The notes below the pieces were generated by a model. The model was not told the DNA's origin. It saw nothing but the letters and a program-made list of their open reading frames with translations, and made no database searches. Positions 1 through 13,616 of a DNA stretch of 64,000 bases are shown here, piece by piece; positions within the stretch are counted from its first letter, which is position 1, and the number at the start of each line of letters is the position of its first letter. Both the position numbers and the translations under genes were made by a program. The stretch is from Limnoperna fortunei (taxonomy: Eukaryota > Mollusca > Bivalvia > Mytilida > Modiolidae), in the NCBI GenBank assembly GCA_944474755.1, contig OX104115.1:52208648-52272647 (forward strand). The letters are read 5' to 3'.

Positions 1-350
1 CTTTTGTACATTTTCGGGGTGTGAATTACGGAAAATGTATTGTACGGTCACGTGTTATGAATGTTGTTTTTTTAATCGGTTCATAAATTTGCTGTATAAC
101 AATGTCAATTATCGGCTATAAATTGTAATGTAATCTTATATGATGCAGCGTCCATAATGAATTATATGTATGAAGATATAAATTATGCAAATGATGCAGC
201 AGCAACTGCAATTCGGAATACTTAACAATTTTCTACAAAACATGGAGTCATTTGTGTGAAGATTTCAATTCAAGTACGCCCTGCAGAGAGCTATGTTATC
301 TAGCTTTTCTTATTGTTATCTCAAATTATACCTTTCAGATGAAAATCTGT

Positions 351-551
351 ACTGTAGTATGCGAGTTGTTTAGTCGATTAAAAATGGATGGGTATAATAT
401 ACCACTAGTCAGTAATAGGTGGTGTATCCTGCGATGATCTTTGATACGCCTTTACTGATCAATGGTGTGTGATAACCAACAATTTTCATCAACACACCAA
501 CTGAAACACTACAGTTATGGAATCGGGAGGTTTGGCATTCCGTAAAACCTT
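351..551. mobile_element. Foldback element with left arm deleted
   Basis: This is the counterpart of the foldback element at 5005-5240. The right arm (about 510-551, including 'cgggaggtttggcattcc') and the inner hairpin are present. The left outer arm, about 40 bp containing the inverted complement, is missing: sequence jumps from 'gatgaaaatctgt' directly to 'actgtagtatgcg'. It is therefore a deletion derivative, or the other copy gained its arm later. Confidence 0.7.
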
Positions 552-1581
552 GTTTTACCCACCATTTAATTTTAAATGCCTGTACCAAAACAAGACAATG
601 CTGTAGTTGCTTTAGTTTTGGTTGTTAAAGAACATTTCAAGCAATCGCAGTACAGGGTTATATCTGTAAAATGTCATCATTAAAAATGCATATAATAACA
701 GTTTCCATTTACAAAGATCGTGTACGTATGTTTCCAAGCGAGGTCTCGTGTATTAGTGTATCAGTTTTTCATTTTTTACATAAAGAAAATTTGGGGGATG
801 ACCAATTGCGTCTTTATTTATTTGTAACTTCCATTATACATTCAGAAATAGAATTTTGCTTACTTTGTTATAACGTTTAGGCTCAGTAATAACAAAACAT
901 TATTATACTCGGATATATAAAGTCAATTTCATTTTAAGTTATTTACTATTATCACAGATCAGAGAAACGAACTTGTGTCTTGATAAATGCACTTTATGCG
1001 TGGAAGATCCAGACATTTATTTATATACGAAGGAACAGTAACGCACAGATACCCGACTCTCTGTTTTGAATATGTTCTGGTTGCACTTTCTATATTTAGT
1101 TAAAGCAGGTGTAGGTTTCGGCAACTTTTTAATTTTGATGAAGTTTATTTTCATTTTTTGCACATTTTACAGCGTAAATAAACATGTATCCGACTTTTTA
1201 TTACTGATTTTTGAATATCTTTAATTCAGTTCCACTTGAATTGCATGTATGGAACAATATTAACTTCTTGAGTAGGTAAATTGACACGTAAAAAATGCTC
1301 ATAAATATGTGCATTCGGGCAACAAATATAGACAATGTTAGTTTCTTTAGTCTTTAAAATATTAAATTACATTTGCAGTACTTCTTGTTTTTCTTGTATA
1401 AAATAATTCAAATCATTTATTGTTAAAAAAAATAAAGTGTTATCAACTTAAAGAATGTCCTTTCACAGAATTATTCTTTCCATAACAATCTAGAATCTGT
1501 GGTCAAGTTTTATTTGAATTCCAGCAGAAAATGTAACATAATATACTTACCAAAAAAACCGCAATATTTCTAAAAATTGTA

Positions 1582-1847
1582 GTGGCCTCGGTGGCCGCGT
1601 GGTTAAGGTAGTTCGTGTATTCTTGATCACGTGGTCCGACAACACTGAGGTTGCGGGTTCGAGTCTCACTGCGGGAAGCGTGCGTTCGACTCCAATCCTT
1701 ATTGACAAGGGGCCAGTTTTCCTGCCGAAGGTCAAGGGTTTTCTCCGGGTACTCCGGTTTCCTCCCCAATAAAAACTGGACGCCATGACGGAAAAAAATT
1801 GCTTATAGCGGCGTTAAACATCATTCAAAGAAAAGAAAGACAAAGAC
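1582..1847 (+). mobile_element. tRNA-derived SINE, copy a
   Basis: The 5' part resembles a class II tRNA, with a Pol III A box TGGCCGCGTGG at 1592-1602 and a B box GGTTCGAGTCT at 1655-1665. The body contains 'ctccgggtactccggtttcc' and 'aataaaaactggacgcc', shared with copies b and c. It ends in an A-rich tail. A short direct repeat like 'aaaattg' flanks it, clearer in copy b. It is non-coding and would need a LINE's machinery to move. Confidence 0.85.
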
Positions 1848-2090
1848 AAATTGCGAGATTGAGACATGAAAACAAGAAAATGTCAAAATTTATTTGTTCG
1901 ATAATTCAATTGAGGAAGGTCATGGGAAGAAGTATGACTGTTGAACCTGCGAATCATAGCTTATCAAACAGGGATTTGTTGCACCTAGTGTGATTGATTA
2001 TCTTTAGAATTTCTATGGCCGTCATCACGACTTTGTTGATTATTATGAAAAATCTATTTCCAAATGCGAAAAAAACATTTTTGGTGCAAT

Positions 2091-3230
2091 ATAACAGGAA
2101 GGTCTGGTCAAACCGATTTAACACAATTTTCGCGGGGTATCTAAATATGCTAGTTGATACGTTATTTCCGATGGTAAATGGTAACAATTCTGAACAGTTT
2201 CTATATGTAATGACCGCATCCGATGTTGAAGAAAAACTGTTCCAGTTATTTCATTTTCAAATATGTTTTAAAAAGAGAATTTACCATTAAAAAGTGTTTG
2301 TGATCTCACGACATAATATAAATGATATAAAGATGACAAGATATATATGTATAAATGATAATATTTTATACGTTAAAAAAGAGCCTTTGTTCATTTGGTT
2401 CCTCTGGTAACCATGGTAACTGCGCTAAAAGAATGATACTTTGTCGATGTCTCAAATACATGTATGTTTATCTCTTTCATACAAATGTGAAACACATAAA
2501 ACAAACCTACGTTTCCAAGAGTTAACGACCTTAAATGGCTCTTCTTACAGCATGTTAGGATTACTATTTTCGTCCTTATTCTTCAGATACTATTAAGTTT
2601 ATGTACATATATACAGTTGATACAAATACAGTGTTCAAAACATAATAGAAATTTAAAGACAAAAAAGACAATTAACCAACACGAAGGACTCATACGAAGT
2701 CATAAACTACTTTGCGTGAAAAAGTCAGGGAAAAGTCTGATAAAATAAATAGTATTAAGAGACTGGGTACATCAGGTTTAACGTATCCTCTTTTTGTCAT
2801 AAAGTACATACAGAAACATGTCACAATAAAGATTGGTTGATTCTGAGAAATACTTCGTTTAATTATTAAATTTTTTGAACAGGATATCTATACTACTACT
2901 TAATAATTTCATTTTATAGCCTGTCTGTAGATAAAACTTCAAATCCCTTCCAGTGTTTTTGTAATATATAATAGCAGTAAAACAATGTATTTTATAATTC
3001 ATACTTATTGACAATATATGAGGAGAATTGTAAGTTTATTTTTCCCGAGGTACGAATATCCAATCTAAAAGTGTTTTATTATACAGAAAGGACAAAAGAC
3101 ACAAAGTGTTGGCAATAATTGCTTACACATTGCAAATAAATGGACCAGAAAGGTAGTTTGAAGGTTGAACATATGAACAATTTGAAAGTTTTAATAAACA
3201 TACAACAATATACAACGATTAACTAGTGAA
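2091..3230. other. Unique AT-rich interval, nothing recognised
   Basis: I see no domain-bearing ORF, RNA gene or repeat here. An ORF at 1994-2290 has no recognisable protein features. 2404-2417 is a small palindrome around 'ggtaaccatggtaac'. Confidence 0.5.
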
Positions 3231-3421
3231 TAGTTCGTCGCCGGGAAATAGTTCTGGAAAATATTGACTGGCCAAATCGAAAATTATCTTCCAAGTCATA
3301 GTTCGTCGCCGGGCAATAGTTCTGAAAAATATTGACTGGCCAAATCGAAAATGACCTACCAAGTCATAGTTCGTCGCCGGGCAATAGTTCTGGAAACTGT
3401 TGAGTGGCCAAACAGAAAATC
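3231..3421. repeat. 68-bp tandem repeat, about 2.8 copies
   Basis: Copies begin at 3231, 3299 and 3367 with 'tagttcgtcgccggg', giving a 68-bp period. Copies 1 and 2 match almost throughout ('ttgactggccaaatcgaaaa'); copy 3 is more diverged and fades near 3421. Confidence 0.9.
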
Positions 3422-4629
3422 GTTAAAATAGCGAATGTATTGTAGATTTCAATTCAATTTAATCCAATAATACTGAGGTATAATAAAACATTATATTTAA
3501 TATTTAACGTGTAAAAGCACTTTTATTACTTTTGCATAAAACAACCCCCCTTCCATGGTTTAAAAGGATTTTAAATGATACATGATCAAGACGATTTATT
3601 ATTTCGTTGTTAGTTGCTATTTGCTCAAAGTGTTTTAATCTCAAGATATGTAGGTAATGAAATTTCATTTAAAGTATATGATTACTATACTCTTTCCTCC
3701 TTCATGCTATCACGAATCTTTTAAATGTTGATTTAATGACAATAAAGTTATATTATATTATTGACCCTTCCATTTAATCTGTCGTCATTACATTAAATGT
3801 ATACATTGTACGTGCATAGTTTTAAAATAATATATATAGAGGAGCCTTTGATCTTTAACATATCTTCTTATAAACACATTTTTGAAGTATTCATTCGAGA
3901 ATTCACATTTTATGTGAGATTGGGGATAGCGAAATGCAGCTACTAATGCAGCTTATATGAATACAGTGCAAACATCTGCCCGAAAATAGTCATCATAGGG
4001 TGTATAATAAAAGGTCTGCGTGTTTTGGCGGAGGTTTTTGCGTAACAAATAAAAACTGCTTACAGCGTATGGAAAAGGTACAAATTGAAATCAACAACTA
4101 TTTTCCACATTTAATCAGGGTGTAGAAATTAGGCGGTTTTTTATTTGGATAGGCTGATTCTCCATAGTAACTTTTGACCATGTTTTGAAAGGAAGTGTAA
4201 GGTAGGAGCAGTGGAATGTTCGAAACCTTCGGGCTATACCTTTTCCGATTTACGAGGGAAAAGTCTAGCGGTTTATCCGAATACCATATGACGTTTCAAA
4301 AGCATCGGACCTTTGTAAACAACATAAGATCACATCAAGAACAAAAATGGCTGACTTACAGAATGTAAAATTCCAATAGCAAAAGATAAGGACGACGACA
4401 GATAATAATGATTAAGGATGAATGATGAAGGAAAATTGCGGTTGTTTAAGCATATCGCCAATATGTATTATGATGAACACTATGACAATAGTGTATTAAA
4501 CATGTTTGACTTATTTATTATTCAGCTGAATTAACAAAGGCGTCAACCTTCAAATGTAAAAAATACTGCCTTTTTAACGGTTCAGATTCGACAATTCCTA
4601 TGAAAGATGGCGGCGTACGTCCACTTTGG
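3422..4629. other. Spacer between duplicated segments
   Basis: AT-rich sequence without recognisable genes or repeats. It separates the two copies of the segmental duplication. Confidence 0.5.
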
Positions 4630-5004
4630 CTTTTGTACATTTTCGGGGTGTGAATTACGGAAAATGTATTGTACGGTCACGTGTTATGAATGTTGTTTTT
4701 TTAATCGGTTCATAAATTTGCTGTATAACAATGTCAATTATCGGCTATAAATTGTAATGTAATCTTATATGATGCAGCGTCCATAATGAATTATATGTAT
4801 GAAGATATAAATTATGCAAATGATGCAGCAGCAACTGCAATTCGGAATACTTAACAATTTTCTACAAAACATGGAGTCCGTTTGTGTAAACTATGTTCAT
4901 TTGTGTGAAGATTTCAATTCAAGTACACCCTGCAGAGAGCTATGTTATCTTGCTTTTCTTATTATCTCAAATTATACCTTTCAGATGAAAATAGTGTGTT
5001 AAAA

Positions 5005-5240
5005 AGGGTTTTATGGCATGCCAAACCTCCCGCTTCCATTACTGTAGTATGCGAGTTGTTTAGTCGATTAAAAATGGATGGGTATAATATACCACTAGTC
5101 AGTAATAGGTGGTGTATCCTGCGATGATCTTTGATACGCCTTTACTGATCAATGGTGTGTGATAACCAACAATTTTCATCAACACACAAACTGAAACACT
5201 ACAGTTATGGAAACGGGAGGTTTGGCATTCCGTAAAACCT
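5005..5240. mobile_element. Foldback (hairpin) element, complete
   Basis: The outer arms are near-perfect inverted repeats: 'ggcatgccaaacctcccg' at about 5014-5031 pairs with 'cgggaggtttggcattcc' at about 5214-5231. Inner segments also pair imperfectly, for example 'ggtataatataccactagtc' (about 5081-5100) with the 5130-5165 region, around a centre near 5125. The whole 236 bp can fold into one long stem. It has no coding capacity, as expected for a MITE or foldback element. Confidence 0.8.
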
Positions 5241-6270
5241 TGTTTTACCCACCATTTAATTTTAAATGCCTGTACCAAAACAAGACAATGCTGTAGTTGC
5301 TTTAGTTTTGGTTGTTAAAGAGCATTTCAACCAATCGCAGTACAGGGTTATATCTGTAAAATGTCATCATTAAAAATGCATATAATAACAGTTTCCATTT
5401 ACAAAGATCGTGTACGTATGTTTCCAAGCGAGGTCTGGTGTATTAGTGTATCAGTTTTTCATTTTTTACATAAAGAAAATTTGGGGGATGACCAATTGCG
5501 TCTTTATTTATTTGTAACTTCCATTATGCATTCAGAAATAGAATTTTGCTTACTTTGTTATAAAGTTTAGACTCAGTAATAACAAAAACATCATTATACT
5601 CGGATATATAAAGTCAATTTCATTTTAAGTTATTTACTATTATCACAGATCAGAGAAACGAACTTGTGTCTTGATAAATGCACTTTATTCGTGGAAGATC
5701 CAGACATTTATTTATATACAAAGGAACAGTAACGCACAGATACCCGAATCTCTGTTTTGAATATGTTCTGGTCGCACTTTCTATATTTAGTTAAATCAGG
5801 TGTAGGTTTCGGCAACTTTTAAATTTTGATGAAGTTTATTTTCATTTTTTGTACATTTTACAGCGTTAATAAAGTATCCGACTTTTTATTACTGATTTTT
5901 GAATATCTTTAATTCAGTTCCACTTGAATTGCAGGTATGGAACAATATTAAGTTCTTGAGTAGGTAAATTGACACGTAAAAAATGCTCATAAATATGTGC
6001 ATTCGGGCAACAAATATAGACAATGTTAGTTTCTTTAGTCTTTAAAATATTAAATTACATTTGCAGTACTTCTTGTTTTTCTTGTATAAAATAATTCAAA
6101 TCATTTATTGTACAAATAAAATAAAGTGTTATCAACTTAAAGAATGTCCTTTCACAGAATGATTCTTTCCATAACAATCTAGAGTCTGTGGTCAAGTTTC
6201 TTTTGAATTCCAGCAGAAAATGTAACATAATATACTTACCAAAACAACCGCAACATTTCTAAAAATTGTA

Positions 6271-6538
6271 GTGGCCTCGGTGGCCGCGTGGTTAAGGTAG
6301 TTCGTGTATTCTTGATCACGTGGTCCGACAACACTGAGGTTGCGGGTTCGAGTCTCACTGCGGGAAGCGTGCGTTCGACTCCAATCCTAATTGACAAGAG
6401 GCCAGTTTTTCTGCCGAAGGTCAAGGGTTTTCTCCGGGTACTCCGGTTTCCTCCCCAATAAAAACTGGACGCCATGACGGAAAAAAATTGCTTATAGCGG
6501 CGTTAAACATCATTCAAGAAAAGAAAGACAAAGAAAAA
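6271..6538 (+). mobile_element. tRNA-derived SINE, copy b
   Basis: Same SINE as at 1582-1847, with A and B boxes in the same positions. The left flank 'aaaaattg' recurs at the 3' end after 'aaag', giving a probable 8-bp target-site duplication. Confidence 0.85.
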
Positions 6539-7204
6539 TTGCGAGATTGAGACATGAGAACAAGAAAATGTCAAAATTTATTTGTTCGATAATTCAATTG
6601 AGGAAGGTCATGGGAAGAAGTATGACTGTTGAACCTGCGAATCATAGCTTATCAAACAGGGATTTGTTGCACCTAGTGTGATTGCTAATCTTTAGAATTT
6701 CTATGGCCGTCATCACGACTTTGTTGATTGTTATGAAAAATCTATTTCCAAATGCGAAAAAACATTTTTGGTCCAATATGCAGGTCTTCCTACTTCTGGA
6801 TTTGACTTTTCCACGTACTTGAAAGACTACGAGTAACTGAACGTTTTTTCAATTAGAGACTGGCACTGTTTACTCGTCCGGAGTACCTGAGTGCACCCTC
6901 GTTTTTTATCGGGTTCGGGCTACTCATGTTTTCAGTTTTTGTTGTTCTGGTTAGTTTCATTTTTATGTCCTATGGGCTTCGATTATTGTTGACATCTTGG
7001 TTTTTTAACATCTTACCATAACGGGTATAATTGATAAACAAGATATCAGCAGAACTGATAGATGCTCTATAAAGCAGAGTTACAAATAACTAAGGCAGAT
7101 AACGTTATTATTAACGTAGGAAGTGTAATGGTTCTTTTGCATTGCTTTTCTATTCATCACCAGGTACCTATATATAAACTGAATCCAGCCAGTATGGTTT
7201 AAAA

Positions 7205-8050
7205 AAAATGTCATCAAATATACTAAGGTTCATAGAATTGACTACGCCAGACGCGCATTTCGTCTAATCAAGACTCATCAGTGGCGCTGAAAACTAAACA
7301 ATAATTAAAATCCAAGTGATTAATAACATGTTGTACAGCTTTTATCAACACAAATTCAAAAACGTAATACTAAACCCGACTAATGCTATCTACACCTTGA
7401 AAATAGAAACACCTTAGAATTAAAATGATTTTCAAAATTTCAGGGTAGAAAATTTAGACAATGACTCTGTCACTGAAAGAATCAATGATATTCCTGGCAG
7501 CACCAAAGTGTGACTACTGGGCTGGTGATACCCTCGGGACTAACAGTCCACAAGCAGAGGCATCGACCTAGTAGTTGGAAATAAAATGTCATTAAATATA
7601 CCAAGGTTAATATAATTAAGTACGCCAGCCGCGCGTTTCGTCTTATCACGACTCATAAGTAGCGCTCAAACCCAAACAATATTTAAAATCCAAATGATTA
7701 AGGTGCTAAAGAGCTTTTATCCCACAAAATTTCAAAACGTTAAACCGAATCCGGCTAAGGCTATCTACAACTTGAAAATAGAAAAACCTTAGAATTAAAA
7801 ATAATTTTCGAAATTTCAGGGCAGCAAATTTAGATTTTCCTGTCAGAACCGAAATGTAACTGATTTGGTGATACCCTCGGGGACTATCAGTCCACCAGCA
7901 CACGTGGTTGCAAATAAAATGTCATTAAATATACCAATGTTAGAACAATTGACTACGCCAAACGCGAGCTTCGTCTAATCAAGACTCATCAGTGACGCTC
8001 AAACATAAACAATATTTAAAATACAAATGATTAAGATGTTGTAGAGCTTT
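7205..8050. repeat. 330-380 bp direct repeat, three copies, bivalve-type family
   Basis: Units start near 7208, 7587 and 7918 with 'tgtcat(c/t)aaatata'. Each continues with a segment like 'gactacgccagacgcgc', then 'ttcgtct' and 'gactcatcagtg(g/a)cgct'. I know the 'CGCGCGTTTCGTCT...GACTCATCAGTGACGCTC' string as an abundant dispersed repeat in mussel sequences; that attribution is from memory. The units are diverged from one another, so the array is old. Confidence 0.75.
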
Positions 8051-8379
8051 TATCACCAAAAATTATTTACCGGACACGAAAAATAAGCCAAGGAAATAAC
8101 GCATAATGGTTAATATGCAATTTCGTCCTACTCGTCAAGATACATGCAACTTCCTAGTTTGAAGATATCAAGCGGTTTAGCTACAATCTCAGGACAAAAT
8201 AATGAGAGGACAAAAGAAGAAAGGACAGACGGAAAAAACTGATGTTATATGATATCTGCAAAGCAAATAACCGTTTCATGCAACGCTTACTCGAGACTAG
8301 ACGAGGCTTCCCATAACATAGTAATGTGTCATCTCCAGACCTATTAGCTATGAAGATCAGCTGCTAGACTTTATAGTCT
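8051..8379. other. Unique interval, nothing recognised
   Basis: No domain, RNA gene or clear repeat seen. Confidence 0.4.
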
Positions 8380-10318
8380 TCACAGGAGCAAGACTCTTGC
8401 AACAGTATCAGCAATCCAGTACAACAACTGGACCGTTACTAACAGCCACAGAAACATAATCTATTGTTCCTGGTTTCCATTTGGTCAATTAGTATGTATA
8501 TAATAATACTATTTTTGTGTTTTCTCTATAGAAATTTCAAACGACAATAAACAATCCAATTTTGTTTTTCAATATATTCCAACTAATGAAATTTTAAAAC
8601 CACTTACTTATAAACTCAAAGGACAATTTAAACAATATTTTAATGTTTCAATTTAAAACATTAAACCTAGCAAAACGAATTAGATTTTGTAGAGAACAAG
8701 TACATAAATGGTGTAAACATTATTATCTGTCTTCTAGAATGAGATTTTAGAATTTAGCCTATAGTAAAAAATATATAGAAATAATTTATACATAATAATA
8801 ATTATTTTAAAATATCACAATTGAACTCAAAATATATTAAAATTTTATTTATTAATCTTTAAATGAATCATTGTGTATATTTATACACTTTTACAACTTT
8901 AATTTACATGTATCTGATATTTTAAAACTAAATAATTATATTTAGAGTCGGCATATAACATCTTGAAGCGACTTTGAGCAACATATACATGCACACGAGA
9001 CAATCATAGAATTCTTATAACATGAATAAAACAACAACCACAGCAGAAAATCCAAGCACTAAGCAGAAACATGAGCACTTATTCAGCACAATTAATAAGG
9101 AATAACAAAAGACAATATTGATATAAATCTAAACATGATTTGTTCATGAAAGTGAAAGATTTAATTTTAATTAGATTGAATGTGATGGTAGAATTGGAAA
9201 ATGACAAAATTACTTCGAAGGTTGTTTTCATGTTTAGTGAGAGAACAACAACTAATCTCAATACATTGAACAACAATGTTGTAAGGCTCTGCTTAATTAG
9301 AATGTGTATTTATTAAATTAAATATTTTGCTGTTTAAAGATTTACGAGCATTAAAACTTTAAGTTTAAAATAATTATTTAAAATAAAAATTATAATATTG
9401 ATGTGCATGTATTTTATAAATAAATCCAAATCAAATATGGTAGAGAAATATGAATAATTATGACATTGTAGTGTTTTGTAATATTAGGTAACAAAAAATA
9501 AAACCAATCAAAATAAATAATACAGCCACATGGCTAAGTAGCCGATACATACTGAAACATTGCAAAAACAAACTATAAAAAATTGAGCACATGATTAAAA
9601 ACACATACATGTATTCACACCAGAGCTCTAAGAGCCTCCTTTACTCAACTGGTTCAAAGATGGCCACAAAAATGAAAAAAAGTTCCATGTTGGCAATCAT
9701 AGAATACCAACTAGGAAGAAATCAGAAAATTTGTAAGAGGACTTCACATGTATCATTCCTCACCAAATAATAGTACATCTTTGCTACAAAAGGGTTGCTT
9801 TATGCAAATCTAAAGCAATTAATTTTTGCTCAATGACATCAGTATATTTTCTCTATAATCAGATATCAGTTTATACCTTCGACAATAACAGTGAAAGCAT
9901 TACATAACAGTATGTTTTTGTAGGAATTCTAAATCAATACATGTTTGATTATTGCTATAATCATTTGAATGGTCACACTATGACAGTAAAAATCGGCGGC
10001 TGTACATGTGCATGTATCTATATATGAGAGGTACAAAATATGCTGTAATGCATTTGTCAACAATTCGCAAGGAGTAAATTTGCTATTTCCATTCAATAAG
10101 AACTACTAATAATGGCAATGCTTGTAGTCTAATAGAAAAAATAGAAAAAAACTCTTATAAAGGAATGCCTACAACTTAATTATAAATATTTATTACTAAG
10201 TTACATGTACAATCAATGTTCAAGGTTTCGTAGTTTTAGAATACATGTACCAGTAAACAACAAGTATTTCTGTGAACTAATGCTTTCTAATTATACCCCA
10301 TTCTATAGGTCAGTAAAC
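8380..10318. repeat. 2-kb tandem duplication, unit A
   Basis: Unit A runs from about 'gcaagactcttgcaacagta' to 'caggaagcaagag' and is followed directly by unit B with an offset near 2000. Matching blocks occur all along, such as 'atgagcacttattcagcaca' at about 9070 and 11060. Identity is visibly below that of the 1-6777 duplication, with many small indels. No ORF with a recognisable domain is conserved between the units. Confidence 0.85.
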
Positions 10319-12318
10319 AGGAAGCAAGAGTTAGACTACTCTTGCAATGGTATCAGCAATCCGGTACAACAGTTGTCTGTCAACATTCTGGTCGTCAATG
10401 GACCGTATCAGCAGCCTAATATTTCTACAACTAGACCGTTACAGCCCAAGATACAGCATCAACTGTTCCTGGTCTCCATCTGGTCAATTAGTATGTATAT
10501 GGAAAATACTATTTTTTTTCTCTATGAACAATTCAAATGACAATAAACAATCCAATTCTGTTTTCTAATTCATTTACACTAATGTCATGACATTATAAAA
10601 CCACTTACTTATAAACTCCATGGACTATTTAAACAATATTTTAATGTTTCAATTTAAAACATAAAACCTAGTCAAATGAAAAAAATTTTGTTGAGAACAA
10701 GAACATAAGTGGTGTACACATTATTATCTATTATAGAATTTAGAATTTAGCTTATATTATAAATACATAGAATAAATGATAATAATTATTTTAAAATATC
10801 AATAATTGAATTATAAATACATGTATATAAAAATTGTATTTATTAATCTTAAAATGAATCATTGTGTATATTCAAACACTTTTATAACTTTAATCTACAT
10901 GTATTTGTTATTTTTAAAAATAATAATTATATTTAGAGTCGGCATATAACGTCTTGAACCGACTTGGAGTAACATATACATGCACACCAGACAATAATAA
11001 AATTTTGACATGATTAAAACCACAATCGCAGCATAAAATCCAAGCACTAAGCAGAAACATGAGCACTTATTCAGCACAATTAATAAAGAATAACAAATGA
11101 CAATGTTGATATTAAGCAAAATAAATCAAAACTATGATTTGTACATGAAATTTGTATTATATCAACATATTGTAACATTTGATTTCATAATGTGATAGTT
11201 GAATTGGAAAAAAAACAAAAAATACTTCGAAGTTTGTTTTCATGTTTAGTGAGAGAGCAACAACTATGCTTAATTATGCTTAATTAGAATGTGAAATCAT
11301 TAAATTAAATTATTTACTGTTAGAAGATTTACAAGCATAAAAACTTTAAGTTTAAAATAATTATTTACATTAAAAACTATAATATTGATGTTATTGACAT
11401 GTATTTTATAAATAAACCCAAATTAAATATGGAAGAGAAATATGAATAATTATGACATTGTAGTATTTTGTAACATGAAGTATCAAAAAATAAAACAAAT
11501 CAAAACAAATACAGCAACATGGCTTGGTAGCCAATACATATTGAAACATTGCAAAAACAAACTATAAAAATGGCCACAAAAAGGAAAAAAAGTTCTATGT
11601 TGGCAATCTTGGAATACCAACTGGCAACAAATAAGACAATTTGTAAGAGGACTTCACATGTATCATTCCCACAAAATAATAGTACATCTTTGCTATAAAT
11701 GGGTTGCTTTATGCAAATATTAAACAGTTAATTTTTGCTCAGTGCCATCTGGTATATTTTCACTTATAATCAGAAATCAGTTTGTATCCATTACCTTATG
11801 ACAAAAAAGGAAATGCTTAGTAAGAAATCAAGACATACATGTAGCGTTTTAGAAGGAACTGTCAACACTTTCGACAATAACAGTAAAAGCAGTACATAAC
11901 AACATGCAGTTGTTTTTGTAGGAATTCTAAATCAATACATGTTTGATTATTGCTATAATCATTTGAATGGTCAAACTGTGACAGTAAAAATATGGTTGTA
12001 CATGTGCATGTACCTATATATGAGAGGTACAAAATATGCTGTAATGCATTTGGTCAACAATTTTCACGCATTAAATTTGTTATTTCCAATCAATAAGAAT
12101 TAACAATAATGGCTATTTGCTTGTAGTCAAATAGAAAAAATAGAAAAAAAAACCTTATAAAGGAATGCCTACAACTTAATTATAAATATTTATTAAGGTA
12201 CAATCCATGTTCAAGGTTTCGTAGTTTCAGAATATATGTACAAGTAAACAACAAGTATTTCTGTGAACTAACGCTTCCTGATGATACCCCATTATATAGG
12301 TCAGTAGACAGGAAGCAA
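10319..12318. repeat. 2-kb tandem duplication, unit B
   Basis: Second unit of the pair, ending with 'gtcagtagacaggaagcaag' just as unit A does. It has a private stretch near 11805-11870 and lacks the 9595-9650 stretch of unit A. The 111-codon ORF at 10205-10540 spans the unit junction and is not preserved in unit A, so I do not call it a gene. Confidence 0.85.
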
Positions 12319-13616
12319 GTGTTGGAGAGATCTAAAAATGAACAACACAATATGCATGATCATATAAATAGCTACTGACAAAATTTCAGTATTGAATCAC
12401 TAACCACAGCTGAGAAAAATGTGACAGCAAATGACTACAGATGGATGCACAAACACTAACACACAGACCAAAAACAGTATACCCCCAATTAACAATTCAA
12501 TTCTATATGGATGATATGTTAGAAATTTGATTAGCCAAAAATGGAAAAAATATTAGTAAAGAGCTCACTTCACTACAATCCTGCAAAGTAACAATCCATT
12601 TTATGATTGACAGAGGATACACGATGGGGAATTGTAAGGTTACAGCACAAAATGTCTGGCCAAGAAACATACTAGATGTTTAGAAGGACTATGCTTCTTG
12701 CACATTATATACCCCTTTTTCTAGATTTTTAAAAAAGCACACCTGATGTTGTTGCATCAAAAGGCTTGATTTTCCAGTTTTACATAACTCAGTAGACTTT
12801 TCGAGTTGCATAATTTTGTTCTGCCATTTGTCAATCAACTCACCGATTTATTTTTAGTTAACTTGATTATGTAAGTGAAATACTGGTCAATGCAGATTAT
12901 GTAATTACAATATTTTAGCCTTGTACATAGAACATTTAATTAGATTCCACATACGTTTTAACAGCCATGAAGAAATCCCTAAGGCATAAGAGAATGCCCT
13001 GTCCAAAAAATTTGTAAATGTTTTCCAACACTTCAACCTACAAAATTTCAATTCAATTAGGCTTGTAGTATTATAGGAAAATAACAATCTAAAATTGTCT
13101 TCGGCGGAAATGTCCACTAAGCACTAATTGAGAAATCATTGTTAAAGACCATCCATATACTCGAATAATGCAAAACAGCAATATCCAATAGAAACCAGAT
13201 GTTTTAATGATCAAGACAAAAATGAAATCCTTATAAGAGACCTAAAAAATCATTTGCATTCAAGTTTTCAAAGTTCTAAAGGTTAAGAAAATATGAAAAT
13301 TTCAACCAATCAGTTTCACAAGAAAAATTATGTTTCAGAAAATTAGAAGAATTGTGATTTCTTTACCCAATTACACTCATGTAATAAACGAAGGGAATAT
13401 TTATGGAAGAACACACAAACATTGTCGCAAAGTTTTCCCTAAATAAGCCAAGAAAAAAATAAAATGGAAGACAGAAAGCAGATGAAAAAAGATGGAAATA
13501 GTGCATCTAGTCTGTCAGGTATTAAGCAAAAAGTGATTGATATTCAATCAATTGCCTTTGACGTGTAAGTGATCCTAAATATGGGCCGAGGAAAAAACTT
13601 TAATTAAATATTAATA
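12319..13616. other. AT-rich interval, nothing recognised
   Basis: No domain-bearing ORF, RNA gene or repeat recognised. Confidence 0.4.

Larger units (their letters stand above)
1..2090. repeat. Segmental duplication, copy 1
   Basis: Bases 1-2090 recur at 4630-6777 in the same orientation with only scattered substitutions and a few indels. The first base of the window already lies inside the repeat, so the true left edge may be outside. The copy contains a one-armed foldback element (351-551) and a tRNA-derived SINE (about 1582-1847). The similarity stops near 2090, where one copy reads 'ttggtgcaatataac' and the other 'ttggtccaatatgc'. Both copies carry the SINE at the same place, so duplication followed SINE insertion. 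I see no convincing coding sequence in it; the short open frames are not supported by splice sites or domains. Confidence 0.9.
4630..6777. repeat. Segmental duplication, copy 2
   Basis: Direct repeat of 1-2090, about 57 bp longer because it keeps a small stretch near 4878-4900 and the complete left arm of the foldback element near 5005-5045. The right edge is sharp at about 6777. Its content is otherwise that of copy 1: foldback element, AT-rich spacer and SINE. Confidence 0.9.

Noticed and set aside
1592..1665. Functional tRNA gene
   Set aside because: A and B boxes are present, but the acceptor and anticodon arms do not close properly and the sequence continues into a SINE body with target duplications.
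1503..1786. Minus-strand ORFs over the SINE (also 6236-6475, 39592-40172)
   Set aside because: They are readings of the SINE body, recurring wherever the SINE occurs.
7205..8050. CRISPR-like array
   Set aside because: Repeats are 330-380 bp, diverged, and in an animal genome; no short regular repeat-spacer pattern.
10205..10540. 111-codon ORF on the plus strand
   Set aside because: It crosses the junction of the 2-kb tandem units and is not preserved in the sister unit.
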